From NCBI GenBank assembly GCA_013813215.1, contig JACCSC010000503.1, positions 1 to 5,266 on the forward strand: 5,266 nt of DNA, given 5' to 3'. This document shows positions 1-5,185 of the stretch, one piece after another. The position numbers and the translations under genes were made by a program. The DNA comes from Geodermatophilaceae bacterium. Lineage in GTDB: Bacteria; Actinomycetota; Actinomycetes; Mycobacteriales; Geodermatophilaceae. The notes under the pieces were generated by a model. The model saw only the letters and a program-made list of their open reading frames with translations, was not told the DNA's origin and did not search any database. Within the stretch, counting starts at the first letter, position 1, and the number at the start of each line of letters is the position of its first letter.

Positions 1-270
1 GGGCGCCGTACCGAACACCTCGTCACCGGGCTGGAAGTCCGTCACGTCCTTGCCGACGGCGTCGACCCGCCCCGCCACGTCGGATCCGACCGCCGCGTTC
101 TTCGGCGTGCGCAACCCTCCGGTCATCACCCGCATGAAGTACGGACCCGTCGCCCGGTACCAGTCGGCCGGGTTGACGGCGGAGGCGTGCACCCGCAGCA
201 GCACCCGATCGTCTCCGACGACCGGTCGGGGGAGTCGGTCCTGCGGACCCTGCGGGAAGCGGGCTCTCAC
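1..270 (-). CDS. Zinc-independent medium-chain dehydrogenase/reductase (quinone oxidoreductase-like), N-terminal part, runs off left edge
   Basis: Ninety codons are visible from a GTG at 270-268 to the window edge. The GroES-like N-terminal domain of the MDR superfamily is recognisable: VLLRVHASAVNPADW (about residues 23-37), then VGSDVAGRVDAVGKDV (61-76) and QPGDEVFG (80-87). The usual zinc ligands of classical alcohol dehydrogenases are absent here, as in the quinone oxidoreductase/NADPH:quinone branch, whose members reduce alkenal, quinone or carbonyl substrates with NAD(P)H. The first twelve or so residues (VRARFPQGPQDR) do not look like the normal family start, which is about 20 residues of the type MKAxxxxxYG...L...PxP. 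Those codons lie antisense to recognisable TetR coding sequence. The GTG is the only start codon in this frame before an upstream stop, and no Shine-Dalgarno sequence is seen. The gene is therefore probably 5'-truncated by rearrangement and may not be translated properly. The C-terminal Rossmann domain lies outside the window. Confidence 0.8.
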   Translation of the reverse strand, partial: MRARFPQGPQDRLPRPVVGDDRVLLRVHASAVNPADWYRATGPYFMRVMTGGLRTPKNAAVGSDVAGRVDAVGKDVTDFQPGDEVFGTAP

Positions 271-539
271 CGGAGTTGACCCATCACGCGTACCACGCCG
301 TCGAGAGCCACATCACGGGGTTCACACTGTGGCAGGTCAGCATGCCGTTCGAGACCCAGGAGGAGCTGGCCGACATCGCCGGGAGCGCCTTGCGTGACAT
401 CCCGGTCGACCGGTACCCCTACGTCGTCGAGCACGCGCGCCAGCACATCGCCCCGTCCGGGGGCGACGGTAGGAGCGAGTTCGAGTTCGGGCTCGACCTG
501 GTGCTCGATGGCCTCCAGCGCCTCCGCGAGGCGGAGTGA
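235..539 (+). pseudogene. TetR-family regulator remnant: C-terminal ligand-binding half only, with frameshift
   Basis: From TTG 276 to TGA 537-539 there are 87 codons resembling the C-terminal ligand-binding/dimerisation domain of actinobacterial TetR/AcrR regulators: HHAYHAVESHITGFTLW (residues 3-19), RYPYVVEHARQH (46-57) and FEFGLDLVLDGLQRLR (69-84). Just upstream, in another frame (235-264), the DNA reads SVLRTLREAG, which is what family members have directly before FSPELTHHAYHA. The downstream frame supplies LSPEL up to 278. Adding one T near 264-266 would give an uninterrupted REAGFSPELTHHAYHA, so a one-base deletion is likely. Everything before about 235 is dehydrogenase sequence on the other strand, so the helix-turn-helix and first regulatory helices are missing. 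A short protein from TTG 276 is possible, but GGAG abuts that codon with no spacing. It could not bind DNA. Identification is from memory of family sequences. Confidence 0.75.
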
Positions 540-561
540 CGCGGTCAGCCCCCGAGGATCG

Positions 562-583
562 GGCCCCGGCGTACGGCCGGGCC
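562..583. promoter_or_regulatory. G+C-rich imperfect hairpin between the TetR remnant and deoC
   Basis: The arms GG-C-CCCGG (562-569) and CCGGG-CC (577-583) pair over 7 bp with one bulged C and a 7-base loop. The hairpin ends one base before the TAGACT hexamer and covers the position where a -35 element would lie. There is no T-tract after it, so it is not a classical intrinsic terminator. It could be an operator, a weak end signal for the remnant gene, or chance in G+C-rich DNA. Confidence 0.3.
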
Positions 584-589
584 TAGACT
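584..589 (+). promoter_or_regulatory. Candidate -10 element for a leaderless deoC transcript
   Basis: TAGACT matches the actinobacterial -10 pattern TANNNT. It sits 8 bases before the GTG at 598, the distance at which transcription would begin at or within a base or two of the start codon. No Shine-Dalgarno-like sequence precedes the GTG, which fits leaderless translation, common in actinomycetes. No convincing -35 hexamer is visible about 17 bases upstream, where the G+C-rich hairpin lies. This would be the promoter for the whole run of genes to the right. Confidence 0.5.
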
Positions 590-597
590 CACCGCTC

Positions 598-1539
598 GTG
601 ACCACCGCAGCGCTACCCGACGTCGCGCGCGATGACGCCACGCTGCGGGCGTTCCTCCACGGCCTGCCCGGCGTCGACAAGGTCGGCGCCGAAGCCCGGG
701 CGGCGACGCTGGCCACCCGCTCGATCAAGACCACCAGCAAGCGGTGGGCGATCGACATGGCGATCTCGATGATCGACCTGACCACGCTGGAGGGCGCGGA
801 CACCGCGGGCAAGGTGCGCAACCTGTGCGCCAAGGCCCGCCGCCCCGACCCGGCCGACGCCTCGACCCCGCAGGTGGCGGCGGTCTGCGTGTACGGGGAC
901 ATGGTGCAAACAGCCGTCGCGGCCCTGACCGGCACCGGCATCCAGGTCGCCGCCGTGGCGACCGCGTTCCCCTCCGGCCGGGCGTCGCTCGCGGTCAAAC
1001 TGGCTGATACCAAGGACGCGGTGGCGGCAGGCGCGGACGAGATCGACATGGTGATCGACCGTGGCGCGTTCCTGTCCGGCCGCTACCTTCAGGTGTACGA
1101 CGAGATCGTCGCGGTCAAGCAGGCCTGCGGTCCGGCCCATCTCAAGGTGATCCTGGAGACCGGCGAGCTCGCGACCTACGACAACGTCCGCCGCGCCGCC
1201 TGGCTGGCGATGCTCGCGGGGGGAGACTTCATCAAGACCTCCACCGGCAAGATCAACCCGGCCGCCACCGCGCCCGTGCTGCTCGTCATGCTGGAGGCGG
1301 TGCGGGACTTCCGTTCCACCACGGGCCGGGTGATCGGCGTGAAGCCGGCCGGCGGTATCCGCACCAGCAAGGACGCGATCAAGCAACTCGTCCTCGTCAA
1401 TGAGACGGTCGGCGACGAGTGGCTCACCCCCAGGCTGTTCCGGATCGGCGCCTCGACCTTGCTCAACGACCTGCTGCAGCAGCGCCAGAAGCTCACCACC
1501 GGCCACTATTCCGGCCCCGACTACGTGACCCTGGACTGA
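598..1539 (+). CDS. deoC: Deoxyribose-phosphate aldolase
   Basis: This cytoplasmic class I aldolase splits 2-deoxy-D-ribose 5-phosphate into D-glyceraldehyde 3-phosphate and acetaldehyde, the last step of deoxynucleoside salvage. The 313-residue protein carries the full active-site set: ADEID with the proton-relay Asp150 (E. coli Asp102), DFIKTSTGK with Schiff-base Lys213 (Lys167), and VKPAGGIR with Lys249 (Lys201). Other family blocks are MIDLTTLEG (58-66), HLKVILETGEL (181-191) and FRIGASTLL (281-289). It is about 50 residues longer than E. coli DeoC, mainly through an N-terminal extension (residues 1-45), and resembles the longer eukaryotic DERA form. The C-terminal tail ends in GHYSGPDYVTLD, giving candidate tyrosines for the mobile tail. 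GTG 598 was chosen because it follows a -10-like hexamer at leaderless distance. The frame stays open upstream to 394, but that stretch overlaps the TetR remnant and has no family similarity. The ALDH gene begins 4 bases after the stop. Confidence 0.97.
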   Translation: MTTAALPDVARDDATLRAFLHGLPGVDKVGAEARAATLATRSIKTTSKRWAIDMAISMIDLTTLEGADTAGKVRNLCAKARRPDPADASTPQVAAVCVYGDMVQTAVAALTGTGIQVAAVATAFPSGRASLAVKLADTKDAVAAGADEIDMVIDRGAFLSGRYLQVYDEIVAVKQACGPAHLKVILETGELATYDNVRRAAWLAMLAGGDFIKTSTGKINPAATAPVLLVMLEAVRDFRSTTGRVIGVKPAGGIRTSKDAIKQLVLVNETVGDEWLTPRLFRIGASTLLNDLLQQRQKLTTGHYSGPDYVTLD

Positions 1540-1543
1540 GCGC

Positions 1544-3001
1544 ATGACATCTGAACGGCGCGCCTTCGCGTACGCCCCGGCGCCCGAGTCACGCGCCCTC
1601 GTCGACATCAAGCCTTCCTACGGTCTGTTCGTCGGCGGCGAGTTCGTCGATCCGGCGGACGGTACGTCGTTCAAGACGATCAGCCCGTCCTCGGAGGAGG
1701 TGCTGGCCGAGGTGGCCGAGGCGGGACCGGCCGACGTGGACCGGGCCGTGCGGGCGGCCCGACGGGCGTTCACCGGGCCCTGGGGCCGGATGCGGGCCGC
1801 CGAGCGAGCCAAGTACGTCTTCCGGCTGGCCCGGCTGATCCAGGAGCGCGCCCGCGAACTCGCCGTGCTCGAGACCCTGGACAACGGCAAGCCGATCCGC
1901 GAGTCGCGCGACGTCGACGTACCCACCGCGGCGGCGCACTTCTTCTACCACGCGGGCTGGGCCGACAAGCTCGCGTACGCCGGGCTCGGACCTGACCCGA
2001 AGCCGATAGGCGTTGCGGGACAAGTGATCCCGTGGAACTTCCCGCTGCTCATGCTGTCCTGGAAGATCGCTCCCGCCCTGGCCGCCGGGAACACCGTCGT
2101 CCTCAAGCCGGCCGAGACCACGCCCCTGACCGCGCTGCTGTTCGCCGAGCTGTGCCAGCAGGCCGACCTGCCGCCCGGCGTGGTCAACATCGTGACCGGC
2201 GCCGGGGCCACCGGACAGGCTCTCGTCGAGCATCCCGACGTGGACAAGGTCGCGTTCACCGGGTCCACCGACGTGGGCAAGGCGATCGCCCGTGCGATCG
2301 CCGGCACCGACAAGCGCGTGACCTTGGAACTCGGCGGCAAGGCGGCCAACATCGTCTTCGACGACGCCCCGATCGACCAGGCGGTCGAGGGCATCGTCAA
2401 CGGCATCTTCTTCAACCAGGGGCACGTCTGCTGCGCCGGTTCGCGGCTGCTGGTGCAGGAGAGCGTGTACGACGAAGTACTCGACTCGCTGCGGCGGCGG
2501 CTCGGCACGCTGCGGCTGGGTGACCCCATGGACAAGAACACCGACATCGGCGCGATCAACTCCCTGGCCCAGCTACAGCGGATCCGGGAACTGACCGACG
2601 CAGGTGAAGCCGACGGCGCCGAGCGCTGGTCGCCGCCGTGCGAGCTGCCCGAGCAGGGTTTCTGGTTTCCCCCAACGGTTTTCACCGGCGTCGGCCAGTC
2701 CAGCCGGATCGCCCAGGAGGAGATCTTCGGGCCGGTGCTGTCGGTACTCACCTTCCGCACACCGGACGAGGCGGTGGCCAAGGCGAACAACACGCCGTAC
2801 GGCCTATCGGCCGGCGTGTGGACCGAGAAGGGGTCACGGATCCTCTGGATGGCGAGCAAGCTGCGGGCCGGGGTGGTCTGGGCCAACACGTTCAACCGGT
2901 TCGATCCCACCTCGCCGTTCGGCGGCTACAAGGAGTCCGGGTTCGGCCGGGAGGGCGGCCGGCAGGGCATGGCGGCGTACCTGAGGTCAACGGATGCCTA
3001 G
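1544..3001 (+). CDS. Aldehyde dehydrogenase, catalytically complete (ALDH16-like first half)
   Basis: This 485-residue NAD(P)+-dependent dehydrogenase oxidises an aldehyde to its acid. The canonical residues are all present: oxyanion Asn165 in PWNFP, cofactor-binding Lys188 in VVLKPAE, the Rossmann turn FTGSTDVG (238-245), general base Glu262 in LELGGK, nucleophile Cys296 in NQGHVCCAGS (the family usually has NQGQ), and Glu393/Phe395 in EEIFGPV. The C-terminal PFGGYKESGFGRE block (458-470) is intact, so length and order are normal. ATG 1544 is 4 bases after deoC, with only a weak GAG upstream, suggesting translation coupled to deoC. The N-terminal segment FAYAPAPESRALVDIKPSYG (8-27) matches my recollection of actinobacterial ALDHs encoded beside deoC. 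From context, acetaldehyde released by DeoC is the likely substrate, giving acetate, although deoxyribose-derived or other aldehydes cannot be excluded. The stop overlaps the next gene's start. Confidence 0.96.
   Translation: MTSERRAFAYAPAPESRALVDIKPSYGLFVGGEFVDPADGTSFKTISPSSEEVLAEVAEAGPADVDRAVRAARRAFTGPWGRMRAAERAKYVFRLARLIQERARELAVLETLDNGKPIRESRDVDVPTAAAHFFYHAGWADKLAYAGLGPDPKPIGVAGQVIPWNFPLLMLSWKIAPALAAGNTVVLKPAETTPLTALLFAELCQQADLPPGVVNIVTGAGATGQALVEHPDVDKVAFTGSTDVGKAIARAIAGTDKRVTLELGGKAANIVFDDAPIDQAVEGIVNGIFFNQGHVCCAGSRLLVQESVYDEVLDSLRRRLGTLRLGDPMDKNTDIGAINSLAQLQRIRELTDAGEADGAERWSPPCELPEQGFWFPPTVFTGVGQSSRIAQEEIFGPVLSVLTFRTPDEAVAKANNTPYGLSAGVWTEKGSRILWMASKLRAGVVWANTFNRFDPTSPFGGYKESGFGREGGRQGMAAYLRSTDA
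2983..2987 (+). promoter_or_regulatory. Ribosome binding site for the ALDH-like gene, inside the ALDH coding end
   Basis: GAGGT lies 6 bases before ATG 2994 and matches the core of the Shine-Dalgarno sequence. It is embedded in the last codons of the upstream ALDH (Leu-Arg-Ser) and fixes the start of the second protein at 2994. It argues that the two ALDH parts are made as separate polypeptides and not by frameshifting. Confidence 0.65.
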
Positions 3002-3899
3002 GGCGACAACGGTTGCCGGTGCGGCGAAGCCTTCGGCGTCCAGAGCGCCCGTGCGCAAGACCTACAAGCTGTACATCGGCGGTGCGTTCCCGCGCTCGGA
3101 GTCCGGCCGCTCCTACGCGGTCACCGACAGCCGCGGCCGGTTCCTGGCCAACGCCGCGCAGGGCTCCCGCAAGGACGCCCGGGACGCGGTGGTCGCCGCC
3201 CGCAAGGCTTTCGGGGGGTGGTCCGGGACGACGGCGTACAACCGGGGTCAGGTCCTGTACCGGGTGGCCGAGGTGCTCGAGGGCCGGCGCGACCAGTTCG
3301 TCGCCGAAGTGGCCGCGGCCGAAGGGCTGGCCCCGCGGGCGGCCGGCGCGACAGTGGACGCCGCGATCGACCGTTGGGTCTGGTACGCCGGCTGGACCGA
3401 CAAGCTGACCCAGGTCCTGGGCAACGCCAACCCGGTGGCCGGGCCGTACTTCAACCTGTCGGTGCCGGAGCCGACCGGTGTGGTGGCGGTCCTCGCGCCG
3501 CAGGCCTCGTCGCTACTCGGGCTGGTCAGTGTGGTCGCGCCGGTCCTGGCCGGCGGCTCGACCTGCGTCGTGGTGGCCAGCTCGGCTCGACCGCTGCCGG
3601 CGGTGACGCTCGGCGAGGTCCTCGCGACCTCCGACGTACCGGGAGGTGTCATCAACATCCTGACCGGCGCCGTCGCCGAGATCGCGCCCTGGCTCGCCAG
3701 TCATGCCGACGTCAACGGGATCGACCTGTGCGGGACCGATCTCGCCGACGCCGTCGATCTGGAGCGAGCGGCCGCCGGTAACGTCAAGCGGGTGCTGCGC
3801 CCGCCGGCCAGCGAATCGGACTGGAGTGCGGACCCGGGGCTGACCCGCCTCACCGCCTGGCTGGAGACCAAGACCGTATGGCACCCGATGGGCGTGTGA
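2994..3899 (+). CDS. Non-catalytic ALDH-like protein (pseudoenzyme; ALDH16-like second half)
   Basis: This 301-residue protein is clearly of ALDH descent but lacks the catalytic domain. It retains the N-terminal oligomerisation strand YKLYIGGAFPRSESG (24-38), a helix block YNRGQVLYRVAEVLE (82-96), WYAGWTDKL (130-138) and the cofactor-fold segment TGVVAVLAPQASS (161-173) through LPAVTLGEVL and DVPGGVINILTG (214-225). At aligned positions PWNFP has become APQASS, VVLKPAE has become VVVASSA, and FTGST has become LCGTD. ELGGK and the Cys loop are absent. After NVKRVLRP (263-270) it ends in LETKTVWHPMGV, a tail I recall as conserved in actinobacterial relatives of about 300 residues. It is therefore probably full length and not a broken gene. 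ATG 2994 overlaps the ALDH stop by 8 bases (ATGCCTAG) and has a good ribosome binding site. Inferred role: structural or dimer-completing partner of the upstream ALDH, as the degenerate second domain is in ALDH16. Confidence 0.9.
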   Translation: MPRATTVAGAAKPSASRAPVRKTYKLYIGGAFPRSESGRSYAVTDSRGRFLANAAQGSRKDARDAVVAARKAFGGWSGTTAYNRGQVLYRVAEVLEGRRDQFVAEVAAAEGLAPRAAGATVDAAIDRWVWYAGWTDKLTQVLGNANPVAGPYFNLSVPEPTGVVAVLAPQASSLLGLVSVVAPVLAGGSTCVVVASSARPLPAVTLGEVLATSDVPGGVINILTGAVAEIAPWLASHADVNGIDLCGTDLADAVDLERAAAGNVKRVLRPPASESDWSADPGLTRLTAWLETKTVWHPMGV

Positions 3900-5185
3900 T
3901 GGACGAGAACCTGCCGGCCGAGAGCATCGTGCCGATCGCGCTCGTACTCGACGAACGGACCGGCTACACGCTCTGGGCCCCGCCCTGGGAAGAGGACGGG
4001 GAGGAGTGGCAGGCCTTCCTCGGCTCCGGCGGGAAGATCAACCTGTTCACCTCCCCGGCCCAACTGGCGCACTACCTGACCACCGACGTCGAGCACGACC
4101 TGACCGATCACCCGGCGTACGACGCGGTCGAGGGGGCGTCACGGCGGGAGCTGACCCCCACCGAGGACTACGTCTTCGACCTCGACGGGCTGTACGACCT
4201 GGTGGCCGCAGGCCCGGACCGCTGGTCGGTCGGTGAGCTCGCCGACACGATCGACATGGTCGAGCGGATGGCCGAGTGCTGCGAGGTCGACGCGGTCGAG
4301 GAGCACCTCGGGGCCATCCCGGGGCTCGGCCTGCTCGACGACGGCCACGTCGCCTTTGTCACCCGGGGCGGGGACGCGGTGTGGACCGACCTCGCCGCGG
4401 GGTTGGGCGAACACTGGGAACCGGTGCTCGAGGCGCTCGGCGGCGCGTTGACGTGGGTGACACCGGTCGAGCTGGCCGAGGACGAGGTCGAAGAGGACGA
4501 CGAGGACGACACGACGGCCGATTCCGAACTGGAGTCCGAGGCCGATTTTGATGCTGACGAGGTCGTCGACGATGTCGTCGGGGCCACGGCCCTGAGCGGT
4601 GGCGAGCTGGTCGGCGCCGAAGCCGCCGCCGACGCGCGGGCGGCGGCGGAGTTCTGGGAGTCCGTCGGCATTCTGCCGGTGCAGCTGCGCTTCGCCGAGA
4701 GCACGGGGCTGACCTTGCGCTGCTACGTCGAGGACAGCGCGCGCTTCCTGGGCAGCGAGCTGACCGTCGACGTCTTCCGGTCCGCGGAGGGCTTGAGCGA
4801 GTTCGTCGAGGAGGGCGAGCCGCACGACCTCACCGGCCTGGCCACCTGGGGCGCCGTGGTCGAGGCCGACGCGGACCCGATCCCCGGCGAGCTCGACCGC
4901 TACGACTTCGAACTCGCCTCGAACATCCTGGCCGGTACGGCGGACGAGTGGGACCTCGCCCCGCTCGCGGCGTGCGCCGAGGCCGCGCTCGACCTGGCCG
5001 AGTACTGCGAGCTCCCTCGGGTCATGGAGCTGCTCGGGCCCGACACCGAGCTAGGTCAGGCCGTGGCCGCGGGCCAGTCCGACGACGACGACGAGCGGCC
5101 GGAGCCCGCCAAGGTCGCGCAGCTGTCCGAGCAGTGGGAAGCGGTGGTCTCCGAGATCGTCACGTGCCTGCGGTGGCACGACTGA
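3899..5185 (+). CDS. Acidic two-repeat protein of unknown function
   Basis: This 428-residue, strongly acidic protein has no signal peptide or membrane segment and is presumably cytosolic. No enzyme motif is recognised. It consists of two diverged copies of one module (residues about 10-187 and 258-427) joined by a linker in which 20 of 32 residues (194-225) are Asp or Glu. Each module runs: a beta-rich start (VPIALVLDERTGYTL / LPVQLRFAESTGLTL), FLGS...F, HDLT (66-69 / 309-312), a helical stretch ending CEVDAVEEHLG / CELPRVMELLG, then a helix around a conserved Trp (173 / 413). I recall similar actinobacterial proteins auto-labelled 'primosomal protein', but nothing here supports that. ATG 3899 was chosen because it overlaps the preceding stop (TGATG). 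ATG 3878, seven codons earlier, is in frame and would overlap the ALDH-like gene by 22 bases. Tight coupling suggests co-expression with the ALDH pair, perhaps only by operon membership. Confidence 0.85.
   Translation: MDENLPAESIVPIALVLDERTGYTLWAPPWEEDGEEWQAFLGSGGKINLFTSPAQLAHYLTTDVEHDLTDHPAYDAVEGASRRELTPTEDYVFDLDGLYDLVAAGPDRWSVGELADTIDMVERMAECCEVDAVEEHLGAIPGLGLLDDGHVAFVTRGGDAVWTDLAAGLGEHWEPVLEALGGALTWVTPVELAEDEVEEDDEDDTTADSELESEADFDADEVVDDVVGATALSGGELVGAEAAADARAAAEFWESVGILPVQLRFAESTGLTLRCYVEDSARFLGSELTVDVFRSAEGLSEFVEEGEPHDLTGLATWGAVVEADADPIPGELDRYDFELASNILAGTADEWDLAPLAACAEAALDLAEYCELPRVMELLGPDTELGQAVAAGQSDDDDERPEPAKVAQLSEQWEAVVSEIVTCLRWHD
3926..4459 (+). repeat. Protein-level repeat, copy A, in the acidic protein
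   Basis: Residues 10-187 form the first module. Landmarks are TG at 21-22, FLG at 40-42, HDLT at 66-69, CE at 128-129 and HWEPVLEAL at 172-180. Each landmark recurs in copy B at a steady offset of 240-248 residues. The copy includes an extra DGxxxF segment (148-153) that is poorly matched in B. DNA-level similarity is low, so the duplication is old. Confidence 0.75.
4478..4573 (+). other. Acidic linker between the two modules
   Basis: Residues 194-225 contain 20 Asp/Glu out of 32 and no basic residue. The stretch is likely disordered. It is followed by an Ala/Gly-rich bridge to residue 257. A second short acidic patch (DDDDE, 395-399) occurs at the equivalent place inside copy B, before the Trp helix. 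Confidence 0.75.
4670..5179 (+). repeat. Protein-level repeat, copy B, in the acidic protein
   Basis: Residues 258-427 form the second module. TG at 269-270, FLG at 283-285, HDLT at 309-312, CE at 370-371 and QWEAVVSEI at 412-420 match copy A in the same order. The module is slightly shorter than copy A, and the Trp helix runs to the C-terminus. Confidence 0.75.

Noticed and set aside
50..397. Plus-strand frame of 115 codons across the left edge
   Set aside because: It runs antisense to the dehydrogenase and out of frame with the TetR remnant, and reads as a low-complexity Arg/Thr/Ser product.
562..583. Hairpin as an intrinsic terminator
   Set aside because: No run of T follows; the next bases are the TAGACT hexamer.
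394..597. Upstream in-frame extension of deoC (would add 68 residues)
   Set aside because: It overlaps the TetR remnant in a different frame, shows no DeoC family similarity, and is Arg/Ser-rich as expected of an out-of-frame G+C-rich reading.
613..1611. Long open frame of 332 codons antisense to deoC
   Set aside because: Its composition (Arg, Gly, His, Asp-rich) and placement exactly opposite a well-supported gene are typical of G+C third-position bias.
1945..2910. Long open frame antisense to the ALDH gene
   Set aside because: Ser/Ala/Pro-rich with no recognisable motif; a mirror of a strongly conserved gene.
2994..3899. Second ALDH as a simple truncated pseudogene or recent tandem duplicate of the first
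   Set aside because: The two differ throughout, the second has its own ribosome binding site and an intact C-terminal tail matching remembered relatives of the same length, and there is no internal stop or frameshift.
4491..4515. GAC/GAG triplet-rich tract as a nucleotide microsatellite
   Set aside because: It encodes the acidic linker in frame with mixed Asp and Glu codons and has no perfect array of more than a few units.
4139..4825. Antisense frames opposite the acidic protein
   Set aside because: The plus-strand frame shows an internal repeat and coupled start, which supports it as the real gene; the antisense frames show neither.
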